DNA of 64,000 nt from Paenalicyclobacillus mengziensis (GTDB taxonomy: Bacteria > Bacillota > Bacilli > Alicyclobacillales > Alicyclobacillaceae): the NCBI RefSeq assembly GCF_017298635.1, contig NZ_CP071182.1, positions 3,510,001 through 3,574,000 of the forward strand, in the 5' to 3' direction. Every line of letters starts with the position of its first letter. The first letter of the stretch is position 1. The notes under the pieces are model-generated. The model had not been told where the DNA came from and ran no database searches. It saw nothing but the letters and a program-made list of their open reading frames with translations. The position numbers and the translations under genes are program-made. Of the stretch, positions 15,046-24,374 are shown one piece after another.

Positions 15046-16107
15046 TTACGTTCCCTGGTGTCGGAGGTCTTTCACCGTCTCAAACACTACCTTCAAGACA
15101 GCTAACATGGGCACAGCACATACCAGTCCCAGGATGCCTCCGACCTCTCCGCCGATGAGCAGCGCAGCAACAATCGCCATCGGATGCATGTGGAGTGTCT
15201 TGCCCATAATCTGCGGTGAAATAAGGTTACCTTCTAACTGCTGCACCACGATGTTCACAATCAACACTTTGAGTGCCATTTGGGGACTGATGGAGAGTCC
15301 CAAAATCAGTGCCGGTGCAGCGCCGATGAATGGTCCGATATACGGGATGAGATCAACCACCGCGAGAAACGTAGCAAATAAAAGCGCATATGGCAGCCGA
15401 ATCACGAGGAAGCCTGCGTAGGTCAGTACGCCAACTACCAACATCACGAGCAACTGACTTCGCACATATCTGCCAAGCGTCTCGTCAACCGTCAGCAACA
15501 CAGCCTTCACCTGCGGCCTCCGCCTTGTCGGCAAGACACGAAGCAGCGATCTACCAATCGATCGTCCATCTTTAAGCATGTAGAAAACCAGAAATGGAAC
15601 AACAAAAATAACAAAAATGGCACTCACCGTACTCGATAGCATGGTGAACAAATTTGTGACCGATCCCGCTAACCCCTGCTCCGCCTTTGTCAACGCATCC
15701 TCAATTCCTGTTCGAATTGCGTCAGGCAAGTACTGTTTATGAGTGGACAAGACTCCAACCCACTGATCAAGCTGTTGAATGAGGAGCGGAAAGTGAGCAG
15801 TTAGCTGCGTGAACTGTCTCGTGACGGCAGGGATTGCCTGAAGTACCGCGATCGCAACAAGTACGATGAACGCCAAGTAGATGGTAAGAATGGCAACACC
15901 GCGCGGTACTTTCCGCCTCACCAATAACTCCACAATTGGCTGCAAGGCATAGGAGACAATCAACGAGATGAGAAACGGGAGTAACACAACGTAGATAACT
16001 TTCCAGACATCCTGAAGAAAGCCGCGCAACATACCAAGCAGGTAAACGCACGCCAACGTGACAAGGACAGACAGAGCGATTTTGAGATAACGGCTTGATA
16101 CGTCCAT
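15046..16107 (-). CDS. AI-2E/YrrI-family membrane permease
   Basis: The 353-aa protein belongs to the AI-2E transporter family (TqsA/YdiK/YrrI), with about seven to eight membrane helices. Visible family marks are the N-terminal helix pair, a large external segment between helices 3 and 4 (about residues 100-155), FLVFYMLKDG near 183, the DLIPYIGPFIGA motif near 266 and QQLEGNLISPQIMGK near 302. B. subtilis yrrI also lies just upstream of alaS, so it is the likely orthologue. Substrate is unknown; some family members are Na+/H+ antiporters. ATG with GGAGAGAG upstream. Confidence 0.88.
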   Translation of the reverse strand: MDVSSRYLKIALSVLVTLACVYLLGMLRGFLQDVWKVIYVVLLPFLISLIVSYALQPIVELLVRRKVPRGVAILTIYLAFIVLVAIAVLQAIPAVTRQFTQLTAHFPLLIQQLDQWVGVLSTHKQYLPDAIRTGIEDALTKAEQGLAGSVTNLFTMLSSTVSAIFVIFVVPFLVFYMLKDGRSIGRSLLRVLPTRRRPQVKAVLLTVDETLGRYVRSQLLVMLVVGVLTYAGFLVIRLPYALLFATFLAVVDLIPYIGPFIGAAPALILGLSISPQMALKVLIVNIVVQQLEGNLISPQIMGKTLHMHPMAIVAALLIGGEVGGILGLVCAVPMLAVLKVVFETVKDLRHQGT

Positions 16108-16457
16108 GGCACTCTCTCCTTCACGACTCCCGTCGAGAGAATTCAGTACCCTCGTTCAAAGCAGATTTGATCTCTTGGAGGAACCTAACCCCAACCCTTG
16201 AAGAATCCAACCCTTCAGACGAATTCCGCTCTACCGGGAAAGACCGTGTCGAGGCCGTAGATTCCATCATTCCACAGTATATGCATGTCCTATACACTTC
16301 ATTTCGATGACAACGTGGCGAGCGTATCATCCATCCGCAGATTGTGACCCAGTTGCAGTGAATTGTGACCCAGTTGCAGTGAAATGGTATACACCGCCGC
16401 AGGCTCTGCATACCGTGTGAAAGTAGGCCTTGTCCATCTTGATTTGAGGTGACCAGA
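16108..16457. other. Divergent spacer between yrrI and the fluC pair
   Basis: No gene is visible in this 350-bp divergent region, which should hold both promoters. The only clear structure is a perfect 21-bp tandem duplication (16341-16361 and 16362-16382, ATTGTGACCCAGTTGCAGTG core) about 75 bp before fluC. I looked for a fluoride riboswitch, which often precedes crcB, and found no match to its conserved core. Confidence 0.6.
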
Positions 16458-16856
16458 ATGGAAGTAGCAGTCGTCGCTTTGATGGGGTTCGCGGGTGCAC
16501 TTCTACGCTATGTCATCACCGAAATGACAGGAACGATTCATGGCTTTCCCGTGGCTACACTTTTGATTAACCTCAGCGGGTGCCTCGTTCTCGGATGGTT
16601 TTACACTATATCGGCCCACCGAATGTATGTTCACCCGCTCATGCGCCTTGGGATTGGCACGGGGTTCCTCGGCGCTTTTACAACATTCTCTACATTTGTA
16701 GTGGAAACATGGAAACTCCTTGACGCTGGGTTGTACGACTTAACCTGGCTTTACGTGCTTGCTACGGTCCTTGGTGGGATTATCCTAGGTTTTATCGGCG
16801 TATCGCTGGGACGTTGGCAATCACGTTACCGTCTTCGGAGCATCTGGTCTGCGTAA
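16458..16856 (+). CDS. crcB: FluC/CrcB fluoride channel, subunit 1
   Basis: Small four-helix membrane protein (132 aa) that exports fluoride as a dual-topology dimer. It has GFAGALLRY at the N-terminus, the TLLINLSGC helix 2 motif and FTTFSTF in the broken helix 3, all family hallmarks. ATG at 16458 has GAGGTGA at good spacing; a GTG three codons earlier is less likely. A second crcB gene follows 40 bp downstream, so the two probably form an antiparallel heterodimer as in B. subtilis. Confidence 0.93.
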   Translation: MEVAVVALMGFAGALLRYVITEMTGTIHGFPVATLLINLSGCLVLGWFYTISAHRMYVHPLMRLGIGTGFLGAFTTFSTFVVETWKLLDAGLYDLTWLYVLATVLGGIILGFIGVSLGRWQSRYRLRSIWSA

Positions 16857-16896
16857 GAGTACAGGTCTGCTGGAAGAAAAATGAGGTGATGCCTGC

Positions 16897-17274
16897 GTGG
16901 GTTTGCTGTTTGTAGGAATTGGGGGAAGTATCGGAGCCGTCTGTCGCTTTCTTGTTGGACGATGGGTGACGGCACGGTATCCATCTTCGTTTCCTCTCGG
17001 AACATTTGCCGTCAACGTGACCGGCGCACTCGTTCTTGGTCTCGTCACCAGACTGGCCGGACTTCTCCTACCTCACATGGCGACGGCAGTAAGTCTATTT
17101 CTCGGAATTGGATTCTGCGGAGCGTACACAACGTTTTCAACATTTTCGTATGAAACCGTTACTCTGATACGACAACACCGTGTAACAACTGCAGCCTTGT
17201 ACGTCGGAATGACATTCATCGTCGGCTTTGCCGCAGCAGGGTTTGGACTATATGGACTGTCCACACAGCGATGA
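16897..17274 (+). CDS. crcB: FluC/CrcB fluoride channel, subunit 2
   Basis: Partner of the preceding gene, 125 aa with four membrane helices. It shows GIGGSIGAVCRF at the N-terminus, GTFAVNVTGA in helix 2 and YTTFSTF in helix 3. GTG start with GAGGTGATG upstream. Paired crcB genes usually encode two opposite-facing subunits of one channel; the charge distribution here was not computed. Confidence 0.93.
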   Translation: MGLLFVGIGGSIGAVCRFLVGRWVTARYPSSFPLGTFAVNVTGALVLGLVTRLAGLLLPHMATAVSLFLGIGFCGAYTTFSTFSYETVTLIRQHRVTTAALYVGMTFIVGFAAAGFGLYGLSTQR

Positions 17275-17302
17275 GTTCGCAGGGTGCCTCAAACACAAGC
17301 GA

Positions 17303-17333
17303 TAAAAAATTGGCCTGCCCTCTGGCAGGTCAA
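17303..17333 (-). terminator. Terminator downstream of the zinc-ribbon gene
   Basis: TTGGCCTGCC (17310-17319) and GGCAGGTCAA (17324-17333) form a 10-bp stem with one G-U pair and a 4-nt loop. On the minus strand it is followed by six T. It ends minus-strand transcripts and may also act weakly on the convergent crcB mRNA. Confidence 0.8.
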
Positions 17334-17335
17334 TT

Positions 17336-17415
17336 CTCCATCATCATGAAAATTTCTCCATCATCATAAAACATATCATCATAAAACGTATCATCATAAA
17401 ACATTGTAAAACATC
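17336..17415. repeat. Short direct repeats, ATCATCATAAAAC family
   Basis: Variants of (C/T)ATCATCATAAAAC(A/G)T occur about five times in a row between the terminator and the zinc-ribbon gene. Spacing is 14-19 bp. The stretch is AT-rich and non-coding. Confidence 0.7.
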
Positions 17416-17454
17416 GTGAAAGAACCCGAGCCAGAAGTCGAAGCTATAGCAGCG

Positions 17455-17646
17455 TCACGCAGTACCTGCCTCAAACTCGAGGGTAGGAGCCAGGGGGTCA
17501 ACCGCCACCAGTGAGCCATCTTCCGCTACTTCGAACATCCTTACATCATCGCCAGAGATGCTGAATTCCATGAAGCAACCCCAGCAATAAAATTGATTTG
17601 CACCAATTTTGCCGTAATCTCGTGAATTACAATGCGGGCAACGCAT
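17455..17646 (-). CDS. Small zinc-ribbon protein
   Basis: A 63-aa protein with CPHC at residues 3-6 and CWGC at 22-25, a zinc ribbon spaced by 15 residues. The C-terminal half is acidic (SGDDVRMFEVAEDG) and proline-rich at the end. AAAGGAGACGACAAG places the ATG start well. Proteins of this shape are common in Bacilli and have no assigned role. It is a single-gene unit with its own terminator. Confidence 0.75.
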   Translation of the reverse strand: MRCPHCNSRDYGKIGANQFYCWGCFMEFSISGDDVRMFEVAEDGSLVAVDPLAPTLEFEAGTA

Positions 17647-18002
17647 CTTGTCGTCTCCTTTGCGGGAATGATTAACATCTAGCCTGTCCAGCTGACAGGA
17701 TGGTTAAACTATAGAAATGCCTGAAACGTGGAAACAGAACGCAGGATAAGGAGCGTAAGACCACCCCTGAATGTACAGTGCAGGTGCCCCATGCATGTGC
17801 CTAGAGAACGTGCCTAGTGCATATACTGAAGCAGACAAGCAGGCAAGCAGACACACAAAAAGACCGCGCACTTCATATCGTCGGCCTATTGCAAAAAAGT
17901 TTGAAGGGTAAAATATACGGAAACCTTACTATTATCCTACCCTATTCCCAGCACTGTGGCAACGGGAGATTACGTGAAAAACCTGCATTTCTTTAAAACA
18001 CC
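17647..18002. other. Spacer between the zinc-ribbon gene and the cysteine desulfurase
   Basis: No gene seen. A weak hairpin near 17864-17888 (GGCCG...CGGTC on the minus strand followed by TTTTTG) may end the cymR-desulfurase transcript. mnmA, which usually follows this desulfurase in Bacilli, is not here. Confidence 0.4.
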
Positions 18003-19142
18003 TCAATCACCACGGCTTCGAAACCAAGCTACTGTGTCCCGAATGGTGACAATCGCCTGTTCAATCTCCGCTTCCGTCGTTTCGTCTGAGAGACTGAACC
18101 TCACGGATTCGCGCGCTGCCGAAGTACTGAGCCCGACTGCCAGGAGCACATGACTCGGATCAAGGCTTCCCGCAGCACACGCAGACCCTGCAGAGGCAGC
18201 CACACCTTCAATATCAAGGCGCATCAGCAAGCGATCCGCCCGGACCCCGACAAACCGTAGATTCAAGATCTGTGAAACAGCATTGGTTGGGCTATTAAAG
18301 ATTACGTCAGGAATCTGGTCGAGCCCTCGCCGCAACTGACTCGACCGTCTTTCGATGATGCCTTGATGAAGGTCGAAATTCTGTGCAAGCCACTCGACAG
18401 CTGCAGCAAAGCCGACAATGCCCGCAACGTTTTCTGTGCCTGCGCGCCGTTCTCGTTCTTGCGATCCGCCGCGAAGTACAGATTTCCATGGCGTTCCCTG
18501 CCGAATGTAGAGAGCTCCGATACCCTTTGGTCCACCCAGTTTGTGCGCGGTAAAACTGGCAAAATCAACGCCTAGTCCCTCGATGTTGACTCGAAATGCC
18601 CCCACCGCTTGAACCATGTCTGAGTGCACCAAAACTCCGGGATGCTCTTCACGAACACGCAGGGCCAGTTCCTGAATCGGATTCACAGTCCCCAATTCAT
18701 TGTTAACCATCATGACGGACACAAGGAGTGTATCGGGACGAATGGCATCGAGGACATCTGCAACCTGAACTTGACCGTGACCATCCGTTTTGACAACCGT
18801 AACCTCTACCCCTAGTTCCTCTAGGAGGTGACAGGTATGAAGTACAGCGTGGTGCTCTACCGCAGACGTAATGATGTGTTTTCTGTCTGGTTGTGCCAAC
18901 CAGGCACCAAGTAGCGCACTGTGGATAGACTCTGTTCCACCACTCGTAAATATCAACTCGTTATCACGAGCACCGACGAAACTTGCGATGGTGCCACGCG
19001 CGGTGTCAACTGCTGACCGTGCCCTGCGCCCAAGTCCATAAATGCTGGATGCGTTCCCATACTCACCCGTCAAAAAAGGCAGCATCGCCGCTTGAACATC
19101 CCTCTTTATGGGTGCCGTTGCTGCATAATCGAGGTAAATCAC
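18003..19142 (-). CDS. Cysteine desulfurase (IscS/NifS family, YrvO-like)
   Basis: PLP enzyme that takes sulfur from cysteine for tRNA thiolation or Fe-S clusters. The 379-aa protein has the N-terminal YLDYAATAP, the SAVEHHAV segment, the PLP lysine in FTAHKLGGPKG near residue 199 and the persulfide-forming cysteine in SAGSACAAGS near 319. It follows a CymR-type regulator by 75 bp, the cymR-yrvO arrangement of B. subtilis. There YrvO serves MnmA for 2-thiouridine in tRNA; mnmA is not adjacent here, so the partner is uncertain. Confidence 0.93.
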   Translation of the reverse strand: MIYLDYAATAPIKRDVQAAMLPFLTGEYGNASSIYGLGRRARSAVDTARGTIASFVGARDNELIFTSGGTESIHSALLGAWLAQPDRKHIITSAVEHHAVLHTCHLLEELGVEVTVVKTDGHGQVQVADVLDAIRPDTLLVSVMMVNNELGTVNPIQELALRVREEHPGVLVHSDMVQAVGAFRVNIEGLGVDFASFTAHKLGGPKGIGALYIRQGTPWKSVLRGGSQERERRAGTENVAGIVGFAAAVEWLAQNFDLHQGIIERRSSQLRRGLDQIPDVIFNSPTNAVSQILNLRFVGVRADRLLMRLDIEGVAASAGSACAAGSLDPSHVLLAVGLSTSAARESVRFSLSDETTEAEIEQAIVTIRDTVAWFRSRGD

Positions 19143-19217
19143 AAAACGTCACACTTTCTACCTTGTTGAATGATGTTCTTGATGCCTGAGTGATGTACTT
19201 GAATCCTGAGTGAACGA

Positions 19218-19628
19218 TTAGATGTAGTACATGTACGAACCCTGTTGGCGTTCTCGCATCGCGACCAGGTCCTGCAATGTGACATTAGACAGGACGCTGC
19301 GAATCGATTCCTGGAGTCGGTCCCAAAGGTCGTGAAAACCGTCGTCCACTTCGCCATCGACAATTTCCAGTGGACCCTCAAGGGTCAAAATGGCATCCGC
19401 AGCCGTTATCTCACTCCCTGATTTCGCGAGAATGTATCCGCCATAGGCGCCGCGTACGCTCTTGACAAAACCTCGATTGCGCAGCGGGGCAATCAGTTGC
19501 TCAAGGTAATGCTCCGATAGTCCCTGCCGTTCTGCGATGGTCTTTAAAGCAACCGGCTGGCCGTTGTCGTTTTGAGCGAGATCAACCAACAACATGAGGC
19601 CATAGCGCCCTTTGGTGGAGATCTTCAT
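19218..19628 (-). CDS. cymR: Rrf2-family regulator, CymR type
   Basis: A 136-aa winged-helix repressor. The N-terminal KISTKGRYGLMLLVDLA and the recognition helix region QGLSEHYLEQLIAPLRNRGFVKSVRG are typical of Rrf2 proteins. It has no cysteine at all, so it cannot carry the Fe-S cluster of IscR or NsrR; this matches CymR, which represses cysteine uptake and synthesis genes in complex with CysK. The ATG at 19628 is preceded by AAAGGTGG. A longer frame to 19652 is unlikely. Confidence 0.88.
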   Translation of the reverse strand: MKISTKGRYGLMLLVDLAQNDNGQPVALKTIAERQGLSEHYLEQLIAPLRNRGFVKSVRGAYGGYILAKSGSEITAADAILTLEGPLEIVDGEVDDGFHDLWDRLQESIRSVLSNVTLQDLVAMRERQQGSYMYYI

Positions 19629-19724
19629 CGGCTTCCACCTTTCTTTTATCACTAGACTCGTTTGTCCACTATCCCTAGACTCACGTCCAGAAGACTCAGG
19701 TCCAGAATCGTTCGCTCTCTAGCC

Positions 19725-21005
19725 TCACTTCGTTAAATCCGTGCGTTCTTGATAATACTTTTTCGCTTCCACACCAACCGGCCAATAGTTTTGTTCGACC
19801 GTGTGTCCCGGGTAATCGTGTGGATACTTGTAGCCGATGCCGCTGCCAAGTTTAGCAGCCCCTTGGTAGCCAGTACCTCGCAAGTGCGGCGGTACGGTCA
19901 GCGAAAGTCCGTTTTCGATATCACTGAGCGCCGCGTTGACGGCCTTGTACGCCGCATTCGACTTTTGCGCAGAGGCGAGATAGGTGGTTACCTGCGCGAG
20001 AATGATGCGCGCTTCAGGCATCCCAATGTGCTGGACGGCGGTCAGGGCCGAGGTTGCGATGACGAGACCCATCGGATCGGCGTTGCCAACGTCCTCGGAT
20101 GCAGAGATCATCAGACGTCTGGCAATGAAGCGCGGGTCCTCGCCAGCCGCCAGCATCTTCGCGAGCCACAAGACAGCCGCATCCGGGTCCGAACCGCGAA
20201 CGGACTTGATGAAGGCGGAAATGGTATCGTAGTGCTCGTCTCCGGCAGTGTCGTAGACGACCTGCCGTTCCTGCATCGACGCAAGCGCGTCTTCCTTTGT
20301 GACCACAACCGTGCCATCCGCCTGCACACCGCTTGATAAAACCGCCAACTCAAGCGCGTTCAGAAGCCGCCGTGCGTCACCGCCGCAGCCCCTGACCAAC
20401 ACGTCTTTCGCCTCACTCGTTACCCTCGCGTGCATTAACCCGAGCCCTCGCTCCTCATCACTCAAGGCTCTATCGACCAAAGTATCGAGGGCTGACGGAT
20501 GGAGCGCTTGCAGGTGAAACACGTGCGATCGCGATACTAAGGCCGGGTTCACCTGAAAATACGGGTTTTCTGTGGTCGCGCCAATCAACGTGATGAGCCC
20601 CTGCTCCACGTAGGGCAAGAGCGCATCCTGTTGAGCCTTGTTGAAACGGTGGATTTCGTCGATAAAAAGCACCGTCTTGCGCTTGTACATCGCCCGCTCG
20701 TCCTGTGCCGTCCGGACGACTTCACGGATGTCTGCCACGCCTGCTGACACCGCATTTAAGGTCATAAAGCGGGCTTTCGTCGATTGTGCAATGACCTGAG
20801 CCAGCGTGGTTTTACCGGTACCAGGCGGTCCGTAGAAAATGACCGAGGAGAGTCTATCTGCTTCAATCGCTCGGTGCAAGAGTGTGCCGGGCCCGGCGAT
20901 ATCCTCCTGGCCCACAAATTCATCCAGAGAACGGGGACGCATTCGAAACGCCAACGGCGCAGCGTCCGTCTGATCCCGCTCATCCGCTAGTTCAAACAGG
21001 TCCAT
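19725..21005 (-). CDS. rarA: RarA/MgsA recombination factor AAA+ ATPase
   Basis: Acts at stalled replication forks with SSB and RecA. The 426-aa protein has Walker A GPPGTGKT near residue 59, Walker B FIDEIHRF near 114, sensor ATTENP, then the RarA-specific C-terminal DPDAAVLWLAKMLAAGEDPRFIARRL tetramerisation domain. The start ATG overlaps the ltaE stop as TAATG, so the two genes are translationally coupled. In B. subtilis (yrvN) it also lies near cymR. Confidence 0.95.
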   Translation of the reverse strand: MDLFELADERDQTDAAPLAFRMRPRSLDEFVGQEDIAGPGTLLHRAIEADRLSSVIFYGPPGTGKTTLAQVIAQSTKARFMTLNAVSAGVADIREVVRTAQDERAMYKRKTVLFIDEIHRFNKAQQDALLPYVEQGLITLIGATTENPYFQVNPALVSRSHVFHLQALHPSALDTLVDRALSDEERGLGLMHARVTSEAKDVLVRGCGGDARRLLNALELAVLSSGVQADGTVVVTKEDALASMQERQVVYDTAGDEHYDTISAFIKSVRGSDPDAAVLWLAKMLAAGEDPRFIARRLMISASEDVGNADPMGLVIATSALTAVQHIGMPEARIILAQVTTYLASAQKSNAAYKAVNAALSDIENGLSLTVPPHLRGTGYQGAAKLGSGIGYKYPHDYPGHTVEQNYWPVGVEAKKYYQERTDLTK

Positions 21006-22054
21006 TAGTGAACCCTCGCTCCGCTGACCACATGATGTACCGCGTCGACTGCCGTCTCCACGTCTTGACGGCTGACGTCGTGGTGCGTGACAAACCGAAC
21101 CAGCGTCTCGCCAAATGAGGTGGCAAGCACGTTTCGTTCTGCAAGACGGCCGAGAAAGTCCGATACGGAGAGCCCGGTGTTGGCAATATCGGCAATCACG
21201 ATATTGGTCTCTACTTTGTCGAGATTCACATCCACGCCGTCCATCTGAGCAAGTTTCTCGGCGAGGAGTCGCGCGTTTTCGTGATCTTCCGCCAACCGTT
21301 CCACCATCTTTGTCAAGGCAATGATACCGGGTGCTGCAATGACGCCTGCCTGGCGCATGCCGCCGCCCATACGCTTACGCCACTGGCGAGCACGTTCAAT
21401 GAAATCTCGCGGCCCCGCAAGCACGCTGCCAACAGGTGCACAAAGGCCTTTTGACAGGCAGACGGAGACGGTGTCAACGTGCTTTACAACTTCACGCACC
21501 GGAACCCCGAGCGCCACTGCAGCGTTGAATACCCGGGCTCCATCCATGTGAAGTGGGATACCTGCATTATCTGCAACCGCTCGCACACCTTCAAGCGCTG
21601 CGAGCGGCCAAACCGTTCCACCTGCGCGGTTGTGGGTGTTTTCTACTGCGACAAGGGCCGTTCGCGGTTGGTGTACGTCTTTCGGACGAATGGCGCGGCG
21701 AATCTGTTCTGGTGTCATGATCCCGTTGTCGGTTGGAATCTGACGGACCTGAGCTCCGTTAAACACCGAGATGGCTGCTGCTTCGTAGTAAAAGATGTGT
21801 GCCTGGGCTTCCGTAATCACTTCTTCGCCCGTACTCACATGCGTTGCGATACCCACTTGGTTTCCTTGCGTACCGCTCGTTACAAACAACGCGGCTTCCT
21901 TGCCAAGTGTGGTTGCGGCCAGTTCTTCCAGGCGCAAAACAGTCGGGTCTTCCCCGTATACATCGTCCCCGACTTCGGCCCCGTACATGGCCTTACGCAT
22001 TTCTTCGGTCGGTTTTGTGACCGTATCGCTCCGCAAATCTATCTTGTTTGTCAC
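21005..22054 (-). CDS. ltaE: Low-specificity L-threonine aldolase
   Basis: PLP enzyme that splits L-threonine or L-allo-threonine into glycine and acetaldehyde. The 349-aa product begins with the family signature IDLRSDTVTKP, has GDDVYGEDPTV near 30-40, the substrate and PLP histidine region HIFYYE, LHMDGARVFNA near 170 and the PLP lysine in CLSKGLCAPVGS near 200. GTG at 22054 is preceded by GGGAGTGGAG; a TTG 18 bp upstream is possible. Its stop overlaps the rarA start. Confidence 0.93.
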   Translation of the reverse strand: MTNKIDLRSDTVTKPTEEMRKAMYGAEVGDDVYGEDPTVLRLEELAATTLGKEAALFVTSGTQGNQVGIATHVSTGEEVITEAQAHIFYYEAAAISVFNGAQVRQIPTDNGIMTPEQIRRAIRPKDVHQPRTALVAVENTHNRAGGTVWPLAALEGVRAVADNAGIPLHMDGARVFNAAVALGVPVREVVKHVDTVSVCLSKGLCAPVGSVLAGPRDFIERARQWRKRMGGGMRQAGVIAAPGIIALTKMVERLAEDHENARLLAEKLAQMDGVDVNLDKVETNIVIADIANTGLSVSDFLGRLAERNVLATSFGETLVRFVTHHDVSRQDVETAVDAVHHVVSGARVH

Positions 22055-22109
22055 TCGCTCCACTCCCGTCAAAATCCATCGTGACGATGGCGATAAAAAA
22101 CTTTACCAT

Positions 22110-22187
22110 GCAACGCAACTAGATACCCCGTGCTTGCAACGCAACTAGATACCCCGTGCTTGCAACGCAACTACATACCCCGTGCAC
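22110..22187. repeat. 26-bp tandem repeat, three copies
   Basis: Units start at 22110, 22136 and 22162. The first two are identical (GCAACGCAACTAGATACCCC core) and the third has small changes (ACATACCCC). They lie directly upstream of ltaE, in the region where its promoter should be. Confidence 0.92.
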
Positions 22188-22257
22188 GCACACCACTCGA
22201 TAACCCCTGAACGTTTCGAGTATAAATCCGAGTAATTCAGTCGGTCAAGTCTTTGTC

Positions 22258-22290
22258 AAAAAGGCGGTCGAAAATTCTCGGCCGCCTTTT
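22258..22290 (-). terminator. Strong hairpin terminator, second after aspS
   Basis: AAAAGGCGG (22259-22267) pairs with CCGCCTTTT (22282-22290), extended by the inner CGA/TCG. On the minus strand five T follow. It could work in both directions, so ltaE upstream sequences are insulated. Confidence 0.85.
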
Positions 22291-22434
22291 CCCGTATGTA
22301 GGCTACCCCGCACCTGCCGTGAAACCTTCCGTTTTGAACCTGCTCTCGCAGGTGGGTGTCCTGCGCAGTTTGCTTGCAAGTCCACTGACAACAAGTGAGT
22401 GGCATGTGCGCGCAACCGCGACGTCGAACTCCCT
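22258..22434 (-). ncRNA. Candidate structured RNA downstream of aspS
   Basis: Between the aspS terminator and a second strong terminator lie 140 nt with no credible frame. On the minus strand CGCACATGCC (22410-22401) can pair with GGCAGGTGCG (22318-22309) at 9 of 10 positions, extended outward by GGTTGC (22417-22412) with GTAGCC (22306-22301). Inside is a tight ACCTGC-GAGA-GCAGGT hairpin. A long closed rod ending in a terminator is what 6S RNA looks like, and I recall 6S being linked to aspS in Bacillus. Rod length is short for 6S and I could not confirm its conserved bulge, so this stays a candidate. Confidence 0.35.
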
Positions 22435-22461
22435 CAAAAAAGGTGTTGGCTCAAAACACCT
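22435..22461 (-). terminator. Terminator of the hisS-aspS operon
   Basis: AGGTGTT (22441-22447) pairs with AACACCT (22455-22461); on the minus strand six T follow. It lies 112 bp after the aspS stop codon. Confidence 0.8.
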
Positions 22462-22572
22462 AAGGCTTGCACCAACAGCGCAGGGAGAATCAGTCATCTC
22501 ATGATGCAGGTCTCGATGAGCTGCATCGGTTTGTGAACTTATGTTACCACCGCCGCAAGCGCGAGGCAAGGT

Positions 22573-24360
22573 TTAAACCAATGGTTCTACTGGCTTCCCT
22601 TTCCGAAGCGACAGATGCAGAACGTCCAGTTGCGCTTCACTGACGCCAGACGGAGCACTCATCAAGAGGTCAGTTCCACTTGATGTCTTCGGGAACGCGA
22701 TACAATCTCGGAGCGATTTACCGTGTCCCATAATCATGACGAGCCTGTCCAGGCCAAAGGCGATGCCGCCGTGTGGCGGTGTCCCGTACTCAAAGGCGTC
22801 GAGCAGAAAACCGAACTGTTTCCTGGCTTCTTCCATCGTAAATCCGAGTGCCCGGAACATCCGTTCTTGCACTTCGCGTTGGTAAATACGCATGCTTCCC
22901 CCGCCGATTTCGTAACCGTTGAGAACCATGTCGTACGCCTGCGCCCGAACACTGCCTGGGTCCGACTCGAGTTTGTCGAGGTCTTCCCACTTTGGCATCG
23001 TAAACGGATGGTGTTCCGCCACGTAACGACCCTCTTCTTCGTCATAGCTAAGAAGTGGGAAGTCAACGACCCAGAGAAACTTGTAGATGTTCTCGTCAAT
23101 CAGTTGCAGGTCCTCTCCAAGGTGCAAGCGAAGCGCACCGAGGGCTTGTCTGACAACACTGATTTCTGCTGCAGCAATCAAAATCAGGTCTCCCGTGCCC
23201 GCTCCAGCGGCGCTTACAAGGCGCTGCATTTCATCGTCAGTCAGGAACTTGGCAATGGACGATTTGATGCCGTCTTCAGTCACAGCTACAGTCGCCAGAC
23301 CTTTCAAACCGTACGGCGCCACAAACTTCGTTAGGTCGTCGACTTGTTTGCGCGAATAACCCGCACACCCCGGAGCCACCAACGCTCGAACCGTTCCTCC
23401 CGCTGCAATGGCGTCCTTAAAGACCCGAAACGCTGTGTCGGCTACAGCCTCATCAAGGCGGACAATCGGCATTCCAAAGCGTAGGTCCGGCTTATCTGAG
23501 CCGTACGTGTCCATCGCCTCCGCGTAGGACATACGCAAAAACGGACGTTGGACCTCGACACCAAGGACATCTTGAAACACTCTCTGCAGCATCTCTTCCA
23601 TCATGGACTGGAAGGTCTCAAGCGGTACAAACGACTGCTCGATATCGAGCTGCGTAAACTCCGGCTGGCGGTCTGCACGCAGGTCTTCGTCGCGGAAACA
23701 CCGTGCAAACTGGTAGTAACGCTCGAGGCCGGACACCATCAGAAGTTGCTTGAACAACTGTGGAGACTGTGGCAACGCGTAGAACGAACCCGTCTGCAGC
23801 CGACTCGGCACAAGGTAGTCTCTCGCCCCTTCAGGCGTGCTCTTCGTCAAGATGGGCGTCTCCACTTCAACAAATTCCTGCTCGTTTAAGTAACTCCGCA
23901 GAGACTGATTGACCCGGTGGCGGAGCATGAGCATCTGCTGCATTTGCGGACGGCGAAGGTCAAGGTAACGGTGCCGCAGACGAACGGTTTCATCAACGTC
24001 GACGTCGTTCTGAATGTAAAACGGCGGCGTTTTTGATCCGTTCAAGATCTGCAACTCTTTCACGACCACTTCCACTCGGCCAGTCTCAAGTTTTGGATTC
24101 ACCGACTTTTCGTCCCGGAGTTCCACTGTGCCCTGCACGGTAAGGACGTACTCGCTGCGAAGCTCATCGCCGAGTTCCATCGCCGTCTTGGTTGTTCCCT
24201 TGGCTGTGTCAAAAACCAACTGCACGATGCCGCTGCGGTCGCGCAAGTCCACAAAAATCAGGCTTCCAAGGTCACGGCGGCGACTCACCCAGCCCGCCAG
24301 AACAACTTCTGTCCCTGGCCGTACATCCTTCGTTTCCAGCGTGCGATGCGTCCTTGTCAT
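22573..24360 (-). CDS. aspS: Aspartyl-tRNA synthetase AspRS
   Basis: Class IIb synthetase, 595 aa, charging tRNA-Asp (and tRNA-Asn in non-discriminating species). The N-terminal OB fold has [23 protein letters not shown]. Motif 2 region is [20 protein letters not shown], the bacterial GAD insertion is in the middle, and motif 3 is [11 protein letters not shown] near the end. The start at 24360 was chosen because family members begin M-x-R-T-H and it falls 14 bp after hisS; the frame extends upstream to 24414 inside hisS without a site. Co-transcribed with hisS. Confidence 0.96.
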   Translation of the reverse strand: MTRTHRTLETKDVRPGTEVVLAGWVSRRRDLGSLIFVDLRDRSGIVQLVFDTAKGTTKTAMELGDELRSEYVLTVQGTVELRDEKSVNPKLETGRVEVVVKELQILNGSKTPPFYIQNDVDVDETVRLRHRYLDLRRPQMQQMLMLRHRVNQSLRSYLNEQEFVEVETPILTKSTPEGARDYLVPSRLQTGSFYALPQSPQLFKQLLMVSGLERYYQFARCFRDEDLRADRQPEFTQLDIEQSFVPLETFQSMMEEMLQRVFQDVLGVEVQRPFLRMSYAEAMDTYGSDKPDLRFGMPIVRLDEAVADTAFRVFKDAIAAGGTVRALVAPGCAGYSRKQVDDLTKFVAPYGLKGLATVAVTEDGIKSSIAKFLTDDEMQRLVSAAGAGTGDLILIAAAEISVVRQALGALRLHLGEDLQLIDENIYKFLWVVDFPLLSYDEEEGRYVAEHHPFTMPKWEDLDKLESDPGSVRAQAYDMVLNGYEIGGGSMRIYQREVQERMFRALGFTMEEARKQFGFLLDAFEYGTPPHGGIAFGLDRLVMIMGHGKSLRDCIAFPKTSSGTDLLMSAPSGVSEAQLDVLHLSLRKGKPVEPLV

Positions 24361-24374
24361 GGTTTGCACTCTTT

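Noticed and set aside
16300..16457. Fluoride riboswitch ahead of the crcB pair
   Set aside because: I searched for its conserved core sequence and found none; only a 21-bp duplication is there.
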